DNA from: Schleiferia thermophila
GTDB taxonomy: Bacteria; Bacteroidota; Bacteroidia; Flavobacteriales; Schleiferiaceae
Direction: 5' to 3'
DNA length: 64,000 bases
Assembly (NCBI RefSeq): GCF_003337435.1
Contig: NZ_QPJS01000001.1
Location: 1 to 64,000, forward strand
The translations under genes were made by a program, and so were the position numbers. Positions 16,971 through 27,431 of the stretch are shown here, one piece after another; the stretch's first letter is position 1; every line of letters starts with the position of its first letter. The notes under the pieces were generated by a model. That model was not told the DNA's origin and ran no database searches. It saw only the letters and a program-made list of their open reading frames with translations.

Positions 16971-18982
16971 GAGACCTGCAGAAAAAAATACAAAAGCGCA
17001 TCTATCTGCTTGCAATAATGCTTGTTTTGCCATTTATTGCCATCGTTTACAAGCTGGTGATCCTTCAATGGGTAGAGGGACCCGAGCTTAAAGCCAAGGT
17101 TGAAGAGCAAATTATAAAATACCATACAATTCCTCCTATACGCGGCAATATTTACAGTGCTGACCGCAAACTGCTGGCTACATCTGTCCCTACATTTGAT
17201 GTATACTTCGATCCGATAGCAGTAAGTCGGGATATCTGGAGCAATGAGCTTGATGCACTTGCTGCAAAACTAGCCCAATTTTCAAAGACCAAAGGTGAAT
17301 GGACTCGAATACTGTCCGCGGGAAGGCAATCTGGAAATCGATACATAAAATTGCTTGAAAATCTCACTTTTTCTGAGCTCCAGCAGATTAAGCAATTTCC
17401 GATTTTCAGACATGGCAAGTTCAAAGGCGGATTGATTGTGGAGCAGAAAGCGCACCGCCGGATGCCAATGGGCACCATCGCTGAGCGTACCATTGGCTAC
17501 AGCAGCGCCAATAGAGGACAGACCGGACTCGAAGGTGCCTGTGATATATGGCTCAAGGGAAAAGAAGGTAAGCGATGGATGCAACGCATGGCCAAAGGTC
17601 ATTGGAAACCCATCAACAATGGATGGGATGAAGACCCCGTAAATGGCTATGACGTCGTAAGTACATTGGATTCAAGGATTCAGGATATCCTACACCACGA
17701 ATTGCTCCAGACATTAATAAATTTTGAAGCAGACCATGGTACGGCCGTAGTGATGGAGGTAAAGACCGGTAAGATAAAAGCAATGGTCAACCTGGGGCGC
17801 ACCGAAGGAGGCTACTATGCAGAACGACTCAACTATGCTATATGGGAGAGCAGTGAGCCTGGAAGCACTTTTAAGCTGCTGACCGCTATGATTCTGCTCG
17901 AAGACAAAAAGGCCGATACCAATACTCTCATCGACATTGGCAATGGTTCATGGGTCTTCTACGACCGGATAGTTACAGAATCAAATTTCAGCGAAAAAGG
18001 CTCATTGGAGTCCTCAGGCCAAATCACATTGGCCAAAGCATTTGAACAGTCGTCCAATGTTGCCTTTGCGCGTCTGGTATTTGAGCATTACAAAGATCAG
18101 CCATCAGCTTTTGTGGATAAGCTCTACAAAATGGGCCTCCACAAATCGGTAAATTTCGAAATAAAAGGCGAAACTGCCCCCATGATTCCACACCCTGAAG
18201 ATAAGACTCAGTGGAGCGGTATTACCCTGCCCTGGATGGCTTTTGGCTATCAGACCAGTTTTACGCCTTTACAACTTCTCACTGTTTACAATGCCATTGC
18301 CAATGACGGAGTGATGGTACGACCGTACATAGTAGAAGAGATACGAAACAGCAAAAGAGTCATTAAACGATTTGGCACGACTGTTCTTAATTCGTCAGTC
18401 TGCAGCCGGCAGACACTGGAGAAACTCAAGGTGCTGCTCGCCAATGTAGTGAGGCAAGGAACAGCAAAACATTTATACAACCCAGCTGTACCTCTGGCCG
18501 GTAAAACCGGAACTGCAAAGCTTGACTACTGGAAAGAGAAAAACAGTCGTAAATACAGAGCATCTTTTGCCGGATACTTTCCAGCTGATCAACCACAATA
18601 CAGCATTATTGTAGTGGTCGATAGGCCCAATCCGGATAAGGCTTATTACGGCAGCAAGGTGGCAGCACCTGTGGCAGCCCGGTCGGCATCGGCCATTATG
18701 GGGCTCACTCCGGCTTCAATGCCGGTGGACTCGAGACCGGCTGAGCGAATCCTGGCGCTTTCAAAATCAAAAAAGGACCCTCATGAACTCGAAGATCATG
18801 TCCGGAAGCAAGTCATGCCAAATCTGGTAGGTCTGACAATGGCTCAGGCCGTCGCCCTTATGGAAAACAAAGGTTTTAAGGTCAGCTCTACCGGTTCAGG
18901 GCCTGTGAACTGGCAATATCCGCCACAAGGTTCCCAGTTGTCAAGATCAGTTTTAATCGAATTAAAAAGTTTTAATCCGTGA
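16967..18982 (+). CDS. ftsI: Septal penicillin-binding protein (transpeptidase) with PASTA domain
   Basis: The 671-residue class B penicillin-binding protein cross-links peptidoglycan at the division site. It has an N-terminal membrane anchor (YLLAIMLVLPFIAIVYKLVIL), the PBP dimer domain with the R-G-N-I-Y motif (about 59-63), and the transpeptidase triad: STFK at 300-303 (nucleophile Ser), SSN at 362-364 and KTGT at 513-516. A single PASTA-like domain (VMPNLVGLTMAQAVALMENKG) closes the protein, giving it the layout of FtsI/SpoVD. Starts at GTG 16967 within the ftsL stop, and ends overlapping murE. Confidence 0.94.
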   Translation: MRDLQKKIQKRIYLLAIMLVLPFIAIVYKLVILQWVEGPELKAKVEEQIIKYHTIPPIRGNIYSADRKLLATSVPTFDVYFDPIAVSRDIWSNELDALAAKLAQFSKTKGEWTRILSAGRQSGNRYIKLLENLTFSELQQIKQFPIFRHGKFKGGLIVEQKAHRRMPMGTIAERTIGYSSANRGQTGLEGACDIWLKGKEGKRWMQRMAKGHWKPINNGWDEDPVNGYDVVSTLDSRIQDILHHELLQTLINFEADHGTAVVMEVKTGKIKAMVNLGRTEGGYYAERLNYAIWESSEPGSTFKLLTAMILLEDKKADTNTLIDIGNGSWVFYDRIVTESNFSEKGSLESSGQITLAKAFEQSSNVAFARLVFEHYKDQPSAFVDKLYKMGLHKSVNFEIKGETAPMIPHPEDKTQWSGITLPWMAFGYQTSFTPLQLLTVYNAIANDGVMVRPYIVEEIRNSKRVIKRFGTTVLNSSVCSRQTLEKLKVLLANVVRQGTAKHLYNPAVPLAGKTGTAKLDYWKEKNSRKYRASFAGYFPADQPQYSIIVVVDRPNPDKAYYGSKVAAPVAARSASAIMGLTPASMPVDSRPAERILALSKSKKDPHELEDHVRKQVMPNLVGLTMAQAVALMENKGFKVSSTGSGPVNWQYPPQGSQLSRSVLIELKSFNP

Positions 18983-20439
18983 AGATTATCAAAGACTTGC
19001 TCTACAAAGTGAATCTCAAAGGAGTAAAAGGCAATGTTCATCATACCATAGCCGACATCGCCTCAGATTCGAGACTGGTAAGTCCTGGAAGCATGTTTGT
19101 GGCCATCAGAGGAAGCCAATCCGACGGACATTTGTTTATCGAACAAGCCATTCAGGCCGGAGCGACTGCCATTGTTTGCGAAAGTGATTACGGGTATACT
19201 GAAAAATATCCGAATACTTCCTTCTTTTTTGTCGAAAACAGCGCACGCGCTCTGGGGCTTATAGCCTCCAATTTCTACGACAATCCATCAGAAAGCATCA
19301 AAATAGTTGCTGTGACGGGCACAAATGGTAAAACCACCGTTACCACTCAGCTCTATGAGGTTTTCAAAAAGATGGGGTATAAATGCGGATTGATTTCTAC
19401 GGTAAAGGTGATGATCGGTCACGATGAACAACCGGCCACCCATACCACTCCGGATGCTCTTTCTCTGCAAAAACATTTAGCCGAGATGCACAAACAGGGC
19501 ATTGAATACTGCTTTATGGAGGCCAGTAGTCACGGCATTCATCAGGAACGTCTGGTTGGTACTCACCTTACCGGGGCAGTTTTTACCAACATCACACACG
19601 ACCACCTGGATTATCATAAAACTTTTGCCAACTATTTAGCTGCCAAGCAAAAGCTTTTTAATGAGCTTCCTTCCAAAGCCTTTGCCCTCTACAATGCCGA
19701 CGACAGAAATGGAGCCATCATGGTACAAAATACCCGCGCCCGCAGGTATTCTTATGCCATAAAGCAAATGGCTGACTTCCACTGCAAAGTAATTGAAAAC
19801 AACATTGGGGGACTGACCATCCGCATTGGTGGAGCTGATGTATATACCACTCTCACAGGAGTATTTAACGCCTATAATCTATTGGCGGTATATGCGACAG
19901 CTGTTCTGCTCGGTGCCGACGATAGCCTTGCACTGATGGCTATCAGTTCGCTAAGCCCGGTAGCCGGTAGATTTGAAACCATTACCGGTCCAAACGGTAT
20001 AGTGGCCATTGTAGATTATGCACATACTCCCGACGCATTGCTCAATGTGCTTCAAACCCTCCGGGAATCCATAAAAACAAGCCAGCAGATTATCACAGTG
20101 ATGGGATGTGGTGGCGACCGCGACAAAGCCAAGAGACCTCTGATGGGCAAAGTCGCAGCTGACTGGAGTGACAAAGTCATCATTACATCCGACAATCCCC
20201 GGTCTGAAAATCCTCAGGCCATCATCGATGAAATCGAACAAGGCATCGATTACCATCTCCGCAAAAAATGCCACAAGATCGCCGACCGTAAGGAGGCTAT
20301 TCGGCTTGCGCTGAGCATGGCTAATCCGGGTGATGTGGTGCTTGTAGCCGGAAAGGGTCATGAAAAATTTCAGGAAATCAAAGGGGTAAAACACCCCTTT
20401 GACGACAAGGAAGTCATTCTACAATACTTCAACGAATAA
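18979..20439 (+). CDS. murE: UDP-MurNAc-L-Ala-D-Glu:meso-diaminopimelate ligase
   Basis: The 486-residue Mur ligase adds the third residue to the peptidoglycan stem peptide. The ATP-binding [15 protein letters not shown] is present around residues 111-125, followed by the H-D-H-L-D-Y-H catalytic segment and the C-terminal [19 protein letters not shown]. The DNPR sequence is the known signature for meso-diaminopimelate rather than lysine selection. GTG start at 18979 overlaps the ftsI stop (GTGA). Confidence 0.95.
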   Translation: MKIIKDLLYKVNLKGVKGNVHHTIADIASDSRLVSPGSMFVAIRGSQSDGHLFIEQAIQAGATAIVCESDYGYTEKYPNTSFFFVENSARALGLIASNFYDNPSESIKIVAVTGTNGKTTVTTQLYEVFKKMGYKCGLISTVKVMIGHDEQPATHTTPDALSLQKHLAEMHKQGIEYCFMEASSHGIHQERLVGTHLTGAVFTNITHDHLDYHKTFANYLAAKQKLFNELPSKAFALYNADDRNGAIMVQNTRARRYSYAIKQMADFHCKVIENNIGGLTIRIGGADVYTTLTGVFNAYNLLAVYATAVLLGADDSLALMAISSLSPVAGRFETITGPNGIVAIVDYAHTPDALLNVLQTLRESIKTSQQIITVMGCGGDRDKAKRPLMGKVAADWSDKVIITSDNPRSENPQAIIDEIEQGIDYHLRKKCHKIADRKEAIRLALSMANPGDVVLVAGKGHEKFQEIKGVKHPFDDKEVILQYFNE

Positions 20440-20443
20440 GGCG

Positions 20444-21682
20444 ATGCTTTACTATCTCTTTGACTATCTCAATGATGTGTACGACCTGCCAGGAGCAGGG
20501 GTGTTTCAATACATTACGTTCAGAGCCTCGATGTCTGTGATTGGAGCACTGTTTATAACAATGATTTTTGGAAAACGCATCATATTGATTCTTAGGCGAA
20601 AACAAGTTGGAGAAACCGTTAGAAACCTCGGTTTGGCAGGTGAGAATCTAAAGGCCGGTACTCCAACCATGGGTGGATTGATTATTCTTGGTGGGATAAT
20701 GATTCCTGTGCTGCTATTTGCCCGGCTCGACAATGTGTATGTCATTTTGCTGTTGGTTTCTACCGTGTGGATGGGTATTATAGGATTTATAGACGATTAC
20801 ATCAAAGTATTCAAAAAGGACAAAAAGGGTCTCAGGGGAAAATTTAAAGTGCTCGGTCAGGTCGTCCTTGGCCTCATCGTTGGAACTACCCTCTACTTTC
20901 ACCCGGAGGTGACTATCAAAGAGAAAACAGTCAATTCCAAAATTGAAACCCTCACCGCTCAAATCGACCAGGGTAAAAAGCCGGTTTTTGGTGATGCGAA
21001 AAAAAGCATTAAAACAACCATTCCCTTTCTTAAGAATAATGAACTGGATTATTCCAAAATAATCGAATGGACCGGTCTGAATGGAGAGACCTGGGGGTGG
21101 GTGGTATTTATCCCCATTGTCATATTTATCATCACGGCAGTATCCAACGGGGCCAATCTTACCGACGGTCTGGATGGGCTCGCTACAGGTACATCTGCCA
21201 TCAGCGCTGTAGCTCTGGGCATCTTCGCCTATGTGTCAGGTTCGATCATCTTCGCTGATTATCTCAACATTATGTATATTCCCAATTCCGGTGAGATGGT
21301 AGTCTTTGTGGCTGCTTTGATAGGAGCGTGTATAGGCTTTTTGTGGTACAATACCTATCCGGCGCAGGTTTTTATGGGTGATACCGGGAGTCTGGCATTG
21401 GGAGGAATTCTTGCTACACTGGCCATAGCGGTGCGCAAGGAGCTCCTGATTCCAATCGTTTGCGGAATCTTTTTGGTCGAAAATCTCTCTGTGGTCTTGC
21501 AGGTCAGTTATTTCAAATACACCCGAAGAAAGTTTGGGGAAGGACGTCGGATTTTTTTGATGGCACCTCTGCATCACCATTTCCAGAAAAAGGGATATCA
21601 CGAAGCTAAAATCGTAACAAGATTCTGGATAGTAGGAATCATGCTCGCAGTCATTGCCTTTGTAACACTGAAAATCAGATGA
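20444..21682 (+). CDS. mraY: Phospho-N-acetylmuramoyl-pentapeptide transferase
   Basis: The 412-residue polytopic enzyme transfers phospho-MurNAc-pentapeptide to undecaprenyl phosphate, producing lipid I. Catalytic motifs are intact: [46 protein letters not shown] and [14 protein letters not shown]. An insertion of roughly 60 residues between the third and fourth motif-bearing helices ([14 protein letters not shown] onward) is a common feature of Bacteroidota MraY. I chose ATG 20444, five bases after the murE stop, because the longer frame would begin inside murE with no membrane-compatible sequence. Confidence 0.95.
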   Translation: MLYYLFDYLNDVYDLPGAGVFQYITFRASMSVIGALFITMIFGKRIILILRRKQVGETVRNLGLAGENLKAGTPTMGGLIILGGIMIPVLLFARLDNVYVILLLVSTVWMGIIGFIDDYIKVFKKDKKGLRGKFKVLGQVVLGLIVGTTLYFHPEVTIKEKTVNSKIETLTAQIDQGKKPVFGDAKKSIKTTIPFLKNNELDYSKIIEWTGLNGETWGWVVFIPIVIFIITAVSNGANLTDGLDGLATGTSAISAVALGIFAYVSGSIIFADYLNIMYIPNSGEMVVFVAALIGACIGFLWYNTYPAQVFMGDTGSLALGGILATLAIAVRKELLIPIVCGIFLVENLSVVLQVSYFKYTRRKFGEGRRIFLMAPLHHHFQKKGYHEAKIVTRFWIVGIMLAVIAFVTLKIR

Positions 21683-23034
21683 AAGCACCGCGCGAAATCC
21701 AAAATATAGCCATAATAGGAGCCGGGGAAAGCGGCACCGGTGCTGCACTGCTGGCCCGTCATCTAGGCATGACTGTGTATCTGAGCGATGCAGGGCGCAT
21801 ATCGGACAAGTACAAAGAAAAACTCTTGCAGAATGGGATTGCCTGCCAAGAGGGTACTCACCAACTGGAAAAAATCCTAGAAACTGATGTGGTGATAAAA
21901 AGTCCCGGAGTACCAGATAAAAGCCCCGTGGTCCAAAAGGCACTGGAATCTGGCGTATCGGTGATTTCCGAAATTGAATTTGCTTCCTGGTATACTACAA
22001 AACCCATCGTGGCCATCACTGGTACCAATGGAAAAACCACAACCACGGCTCTTACAGGTCATATCTTCACAACAGCTGGTATCCGTACAGGCATTGGAGG
22101 CAATATAGGTCGCAGCTTTGCCGAGCTGGTGATGCATGACGAGCAGTACGAGACATATGTCTTGGAAGTGAGTAGTTTTCAGCTGGATGGCTGTTATACG
22201 TTTGCACCAGATATCGCAATTCTCACCAACATTACACCCGATCACCTCGATCGCTACGATTACAAATTCGAAAACTACATCGCTTCAAAATTCCGAATCG
22301 CTCAGTCTCAAAAACCTGATCAGGTATTTGTGTATTGTGCTGATGATGAGGCTACTGTGACCAACTTGCCAAAATTTGCCATACAATCCCGGAAAATTGC
22401 CTTTAGCGCTCTCAAAGAGCCGGAAGAAGGAGCATATCTACTTAATGAAAACGAATTCATCGTAAAAATTAATACCATGGACACTATGATCATCAAAGAC
22501 TTCAAGCTCAAAGGCACTCACAATGCCTACAATAGCATGGCAGCAGCCATCGCAGCGCGCATTCACGAAATCAGGCAGGAAAAAATCAAAGAAGCTTTTT
22601 CAGACTTTAGAGGAGTGGAGCACCGCCTGGAGAGCGTAGCTACCATTGGAGGTATTGAGTTTATTAACGATTCAAAAGCTACGAATGTAAATTCTGTGAT
22701 TTACGCGCTCAGCAGCATAAAACGACCAATCGTCTGGATCGCGGGTGGAGTGGATAAGGGCAATGACTATTCTGCACTGCACGACCTGGTAAAAACATAT
22801 GTAAAAGCAATCGTATGCCTGGGTAAAGACAATTCAAAACTGCTCGATGAGTTTACAGGTATGGTAGATGTAATAGCCGATACTCACAATATGGAGCAAG
22901 CCGTAAAAACTGCCTATAGTCTCGCCTCCAAAGGTGATGCTGTATTGCTCTCTCCGGCATGTGCCAGTTTTGACTTGTTTGAAAATTATGAAGACCGTGG
23001 CAATCAATTCAAATTCTGGGTTCGGCAATTGTAA
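21679..23034 (+). CDS. murD: UDP-N-acetylmuramoylalanine--D-glutamate ligase
   Basis: The 451-residue cytoplasmic ligase adds D-glutamate to UDP-MurNAc-L-alanine. It shows the N-terminal Rossmann start [21 protein letters not shown], the ATP-binding [17 protein letters not shown], the [11 protein letters not shown] catalytic stretch and FRGVEHRLE with [11 protein letters not shown], all conserved in MurD. Its ATG overlaps the mraY stop as ATGA. Next gene ftsW begins 13 bases later. Confidence 0.95.
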   Translation: MKAPREIQNIAIIGAGESGTGAALLARHLGMTVYLSDAGRISDKYKEKLLQNGIACQEGTHQLEKILETDVVIKSPGVPDKSPVVQKALESGVSVISEIEFASWYTTKPIVAITGTNGKTTTTALTGHIFTTAGIRTGIGGNIGRSFAELVMHDEQYETYVLEVSSFQLDGCYTFAPDIAILTNITPDHLDRYDYKFENYIASKFRIAQSQKPDQVFVYCADDEATVTNLPKFAIQSRKIAFSALKEPEEGAYLLNENEFIVKINTMDTMIIKDFKLKGTHNAYNSMAAAIAARIHEIRQEKIKEAFSDFRGVEHRLESVATIGGIEFINDSKATNVNSVIYALSSIKRPIVWIAGGVDKGNDYSALHDLVKTYVKAIVCLGKDNSKLLDEFTGMVDVIADTHNMEQAVKTAYSLASKGDAVLLSPACASFDLFENYEDRGNQFKFWVRQL

Positions 23035-23047
23035 GTAAGAAAAGCCC

Positions 23048-24271
23048 ATGATTTCCTTCAATCGGCTTAAACTAAAAGGGGATAAGGTTATTTGGATAGT
23101 GGTATTTCTGCTGTCCATTTTTTCCTTTCTGAGCATATACAGCGCTGGCAGCAATTTGCAGTGGAACAATAAAATCACGGCTCTTTCGCTGTTGTTGCGT
23201 CACGCTATGCACATAGTTATGGGCTGGTTAATTATTTGGATGCTTCATACCATTCACTACCGGTATTTTGCTCCTATTTCAGTACTACTGATACTCCCGG
23301 CTATTGTATTGCTGATTTACACCCTCTCCCAAGGATATACCATAGGCAATGCAAATGCAAGCCGATGGATTCAGATACCCATGCTTGGGATCACCTTGCA
23401 GAGCAGTGTCATTGCAGGGCTTATCCTTCTGGTGTATTTGTCCCGTACACTTTCAAAGAAAGAAGACCCAAAAGACTGGAATCTGAAAAGCGCAATTGCT
23501 CAGGTATTTGCTCCGGTATTTCTGGTTGTAGGATTGGTGTTTCCAGCGAATTTCTCTACGGCGGCTTTGATTTTTATTCAGTGCATCTTGTTGATGATGA
23601 TTTCACCCTTTCCGGGCAGGTATGTAGTTTCATTGATCGGATTTGGAGTAGTGTCCTTTGGACTTTTTGTTTCTGCTGTAGTCACCTTTCCTGAGCTGAT
23701 GCCCAATAGGGTGGATACCTGGAAATCGAGGATTGAAAATTTTGTATCTGGCGATGCTGAGGAGAGTTATCAGGTCCAACGTTCAAAAATGGCTATTGCC
23801 AATGGTGGTTTGATAGGTACAGGCCCCGGCAAGAGTACTCAGAAGTATTTTCTGCCACAGTCATCCAGCGATTTTATATTTAGCATAGTTACCGAAGAAT
23901 ATGGTTTTGTTGGTGCATTTATACTGCTATTTCTCTACTTTGTTCTGCTGATTCGCTTCCTGCTGATAGCCACCCGAAGTCGTTCAGTTTTTGGCAGCCT
24001 GTTGGTCGTGTCGGCAGGCTTTGGCATCGTCATTCAGGCGTTGATCAACGTAGGAGTTGCGGTAAATTTATTGCCAGTTACCGGGCAAACATTGCCATTG
24101 ATCAGTGCCGGGGGCAGCAGTATCTGGACCACTTGTGCAGCCATAGGTATAGTGCAGTCAGTAAGTAGGTTTTCATCTGATGAGGCCGAAGAGGAAGGGT
24201 CTGAACAGCCGCATTCAACCATTGCTATTTCCAATGATGATGCAAATGAAAGAGAAGAGGTTCCTGCTTAG
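23048..24271 (+). CDS. ftsW: Septal peptidoglycan glycosyltransferase FtsW
   Basis: A 407-residue SEDS-family protein with about ten membrane segments. Diagnostic stretches are the large periplasmic loop residues VDTWKSRIENFVSGDAEESYQVQRSKMAIANGG with LIGTGPGKSTQKYFLPQSSSDFIFSIVTEEYGFVG, and the C-terminal LPVTGQTLPLISAGGSS. The catalytic aspartate expected in the large loop region corresponds to the SSSDFIFS segment. FtsW polymerises lipid II at the septum together with the FtsI transpeptidase encoded in the same operon. The C-terminal tail is acidic and overlaps murG by 26 bases. Confidence 0.94.
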   Translation: MISFNRLKLKGDKVIWIVVFLLSIFSFLSIYSAGSNLQWNNKITALSLLLRHAMHIVMGWLIIWMLHTIHYRYFAPISVLLILPAIVLLIYTLSQGYTIGNANASRWIQIPMLGITLQSSVIAGLILLVYLSRTLSKKEDPKDWNLKSAIAQVFAPVFLVVGLVFPANFSTAALIFIQCILLMMISPFPGRYVVSLIGFGVVSFGLFVSAVVTFPELMPNRVDTWKSRIENFVSGDAEESYQVQRSKMAIANGGLIGTGPGKSTQKYFLPQSSSDFIFSIVTEEYGFVGAFILLFLYFVLLIRFLLIATRSRSVFGSLLVVSAGFGIVIQALINVGVAVNLLPVTGQTLPLISAGGSSIWTTCAAIGIVQSVSRFSSDEAEEEGSEQPHSTIAISNDDANEREEVPA

Positions 24272-25340
24272 TGGAGGTGGCACTGGTGGTCACATTTTCC
24301 CGGCCATTTCAATTGCCGGAGAAATCAAACACAGATGGCCTGATGCACGCATTCTGTTTGTTGGTGCAAAAAATCGCATGGAGATGACACAGGTGCCGGC
24401 AGCAGGTTTTGATATCATTGGTTTACCCATTACCGGACTTAGGAGATCGCTAAGCGTTAAAAATCTGATTTTACCTATTAAACTGATTTACAGCCTGCTT
24501 AGATGTTTCAGCATTCTTTTGAAGTTTAAACCCAGCGCAGTCATTGGTACAGGGGGCTTTGCCAGCGCGCCCGTAGTGATTGCAGCAGGTTTGATGAGAT
24601 TACCGGTTTTTGTTCAGGAGCAAAATTCATTTGCTGGCCTTTCCAACAGGCTTGCCGGACGATTTGCTAAAAAAGTCTTCGTTGCTTTTGAAGGCATGGA
24701 CAGACAGTTTCCTCCTCAAAAGGTTGTTGTAACAGGCAATCCCGTACGCCAGGAAATTCTCAAAACCAATGAAATACCATCGGGTATTGCTGAGCGCTAC
24801 CGGCTTAATGTACAAAAGCCCACCTTACTGGTGGTTGGAGGTAGTCTCGGCGCAGCCAAAATCAACGAAACCATCGATCGCTTTACAGACTCCATTCTGC
24901 CGATAGCCAACCTGATTTGGGTTTGCGGGAAGCTCTACTACAACCGGTATCGCATCAAGTATACTGACAATATGGAAGGTTTTTACCTCACTGACTTCAT
25001 ACCTGACCTTTACCAGCTGTATCCTGTAGCTGACTTGGTAATTTCAAGAGCTGGTGCAGGTACTCTTTCAGAGCTGGCAGTGGCGCAAAAAGCCTGTATC
25101 TTGATACCTTCGCCTAATGTAGCCGAAAATCATCAATACAAAAATGCTATGGCCTTTGGCAACAGCGGTGCTGCTGTGGTGGTGACCGAAGATCAGCTGG
25201 ATTCGCTGCCGTCGGTAATCGATGATCTGATCAAAAACCCGGAAAAACGAAAAAATCTTGAAAAGAACATTCGTCAATTTGCCCGTCCTGATGCAACCAA
25301 ACAAATTGTAGACTACATCGCAAAATACCTTCAGACATGA
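24246..25340 (+). CDS. murG: UDP-GlcNAc:undecaprenyl-PP-MurNAc-pentapeptide GlcNAc transferase
   Basis: The 364-residue GT28 enzyme makes lipid II from lipid I at the inner face of the membrane. It carries the N-terminal GGGTGGHIFPA loop, GTGGFASAPVVIAA, the PVFVQEQNSFAGLSNR region, LVVGGSLGAAKIN and the donor-binding ISRAGAGTLSEL...PSPNVAENHQYKNA. ATG 24246 is preferred because MKEKRFLLSGGGTGGH has the family-typical distance to the glycine loop; ATG codons at 24234-24240 are equally possible. The start lies inside the ftsW 3' end; the stop overlaps murC (ATGA). Confidence 0.94.
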   Translation: MKEKRFLLSGGGTGGHIFPAISIAGEIKHRWPDARILFVGAKNRMEMTQVPAAGFDIIGLPITGLRRSLSVKNLILPIKLIYSLLRCFSILLKFKPSAVIGTGGFASAPVVIAAGLMRLPVFVQEQNSFAGLSNRLAGRFAKKVFVAFEGMDRQFPPQKVVVTGNPVRQEILKTNEIPSGIAERYRLNVQKPTLLVVGGSLGAAKINETIDRFTDSILPIANLIWVCGKLYYNRYRIKYTDNMEGFYLTDFIPDLYQLYPVADLVISRAGAGTLSELAVAQKACILIPSPNVAENHQYKNAMAFGNSGAAVVVTEDQLDSLPSVIDDLIKNPEKRKNLEKNIRQFARPDATKQIVDYIAKYLQT

Positions 25341-26710
25341 ACCTTCCCCTCGACGATTTCAAATACTGTTATTTCATTGGTATCGGCGGCATTGGCATGA
25401 GTGCAATTGCCAGGTATTTCAATACCCGGAAGGCTGTGGTATCAGGATACGACCGCGAAAAATCTAACCTAACACAGGAACTCGAGCAGGAAGGTATTTC
25501 CATTACCTATTCGGACCGGGTAGAAGATATTCCAATGAATAAAATAGGAAATGCAAATGATACCCTTGTGGTGTATACACCGGCTATTCCATCCACTCAT
25601 CCACAGCTCAATTGGTTCGAAACAAGAGGATATACGCTTGTGAAAAGGGCGCATTTGCTCGGTTGGATCACCAGATCATCTGAAAGCATCGCAATAGCCG
25701 GAACGCATGGTAAAACAACCACCACAGCCCTGGTGGCTCATATCCTCAAGCGCAGCGGAAGGCATATCAGTGCGTTCATAGGGGGTATTTCGGCCAATTA
25801 CAACACAAATTTTTTAGTCGGCACTGAAGATACGGTTGTGGTCGAAGCAGATGAATTTGACAGATCGTTTCTGCAGCTTACTCCAGATTGGTCGGTCATT
25901 ACATCTACAGATCCCGATCATCTCGATGTATATGGCAATCAAGATGGTGTCCGACAGGCGTTTATTGAGTTTGCCAAAGTGGCCAGAAAACATGGAAAAC
26001 TGGTGGTAAAGGCCACTTTACCCGTAGCAGGTGATTATACCTATAGCATAAGCGAACCGTCAGCCCATTTCTATGCTGACCAGATCAAAATTTATGACGG
26101 AAAATTTCACTTTTCTCTTCATCTCCTTGATGAGCCGGTTTTGGAAACTTACCTTCAAGTTCCAGGCTTTCACAATGTGGAAAATGCGGTGGCAGCCGCG
26201 GCTTTATGTTATCTCTATGGCATAAAAACAGCTGAAATTTCTACTGGAATTAAAACATTTAAAGGCGTAAAACGCAGATTTGAAATTGTGCTTTCCCGAC
26301 CAGAAGTTATACTAATCGACGACTATGCCCATCATCCTGCAGAAATCAGGGCTTTACTCACCTCGGCCCGGGCATTCTATCCTGGCCGAAAAATCACCAT
26401 TGTCTTTCAGCCACACCTCTATAGCCGTACCAGGGATTTTTATCTCGATTTTGCGACTAGCCTATGCCTTGCAGACCGAGTCTTGCTCACTGAAATATAT
26501 CCGGCAAGAGAAGAAAAAATTGAGGGTATTTCCGAAAAGTTAATTTATGACAATATGACCATAACGGATAAGCATCTGATTCAATTGACCCGTATTGAAA
26601 GTGAGATAAAAAATTTTCACTTTACAAACGATGTAGTCATACTGGCAGGAGCAGGAAATATCAGTGATTATGTAAATACAATAAAACTAATACTCGATGA
26701 AGGTCACTAA
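25337..26710 (+). CDS. murC: UDP-N-acetylmuramate--L-alanine ligase
   Basis: The 457-residue ligase adds the first amino acid of the stem peptide. Motifs: YFIGIGGIGMSAIARYF near the N-terminus, ATP-binding [16 protein letters not shown], the EADEFDRSFLQLTPDWSVITSTDPDHLDVYG region, and the C-terminal DDYAHHPAEIRA. The substitution THGKTT for TNGKTT is the normal distinguishing feature of MurC. Start overlaps the murG stop and the 3' end overlaps ftsQ by 14 bases, so translation across the three genes is probably coupled. Confidence 0.95.
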   Translation: MNLPLDDFKYCYFIGIGGIGMSAIARYFNTRKAVVSGYDREKSNLTQELEQEGISITYSDRVEDIPMNKIGNANDTLVVYTPAIPSTHPQLNWFETRGYTLVKRAHLLGWITRSSESIAIAGTHGKTTTTALVAHILKRSGRHISAFIGGISANYNTNFLVGTEDTVVVEADEFDRSFLQLTPDWSVITSTDPDHLDVYGNQDGVRQAFIEFAKVARKHGKLVVKATLPVAGDYTYSISEPSAHFYADQIKIYDGKFHFSLHLLDEPVLETYLQVPGFHNVENAVAAAALCYLYGIKTAEISTGIKTFKGVKRRFEIVLSRPEVILIDDYAHHPAEIRALLTSARAFYPGRKITIVFQPHLYSRTRDFYLDFATSLCLADRVLLTEIYPAREEKIEGISEKLIYDNMTITDKHLIQLTRIESEIKNFHFTNDVVILAGAGNISDYVNTIKLILDEGH

Positions 26711-27431
26711 AGTAAAGGCAAAATGGTTTTTGATACTTGTAATGACCGGAGTCTATTTGACCATTTCGGCATTCTCGTCCGATAAATTGGATGAAATTCA
26801 ATGTGTAAAAACTACCATCGATATCCAACAATTTGAAAACAACTTTCTTCTTATCCGTGAAGATATTCTTTCAGTGGTGAATAACCAGGTGCCTTTAAAA
26901 CATCCGTTTTACAAAAAATCTTTCAACATTCAGTTGTTAGAAGATTTAATTGACAATCACAAAATGGTAGAAAAATCAGAGGTATTTTTCACGTTAAGTG
27001 GCGAGTTGTATATACGTGTATTACCAAAAATACCAATAATGCGAGTTCAAGCAGATAATCATTCATATTATATTGATTACAATGGGGATAAATTCCCCTT
27101 ATCGCCACATTATACACCGGTAGTTCCTATTCTTTCTGGCAAAGTAAATGACCAAAACATACAGGATGTTCTTGCTATTTTAAAAACGTGGAAATTGCAA
27201 TTGTTTCATGCAGATTTTTTCAGCGGCTTTTACATAAGTCCAAATGACAATATTACAGCCTACAGTTATGAAACAACTGAGTCGATAGAATTTGGAAAGG
27301 CTGTTAATATAGAACAAAAACTCTTGCGACTAAAAGCATTTTATCAATATTTCTATCCCACTATTTCAAATAAAAAAATAAAGAAGATCAATTTAAACTT
27401 CGAAAAACAAGTTGTCTGTGAGTATGAATAA
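26697..27431 (+). CDS. ftsQ: FtsQ/DivIB-like cell division protein
   Basis: The 244-residue protein has a short basic N-terminus, one membrane helix (WFLILVMTGVYLTISAF) and a periplasmic part with a POTRA-like N-terminal region followed by the segment LEDLIDNHKMVEKSEVFFTLSGELYIRVLPKIPIMRV, which matches the FtsQ consensus for an exposed beta strand region with P-x-A-x-V/I-R-V. Similarity is weak, as is usual in this phylum; assignment depends on position between murC and ftsA. It would link the FtsLB complex with the Z-ring-associated machinery. Codon use is more AT-rich than that of its neighbours. Confidence 0.78.
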   Translation: MKVTKVKAKWFLILVMTGVYLTISAFSSDKLDEIQCVKTTIDIQQFENNFLLIREDILSVVNNQVPLKHPFYKKSFNIQLLEDLIDNHKMVEKSEVFFTLSGELYIRVLPKIPIMRVQADNHSYYIDYNGDKFPLSPHYTPVVPILSGKVNDQNIQDVLAILKTWKLQLFHADFFSGFYISPNDNITAYSYETTESIEFGKAVNIEQKLLRLKAFYQYFYPTISNKKIKKINLNFEKQVVCEYE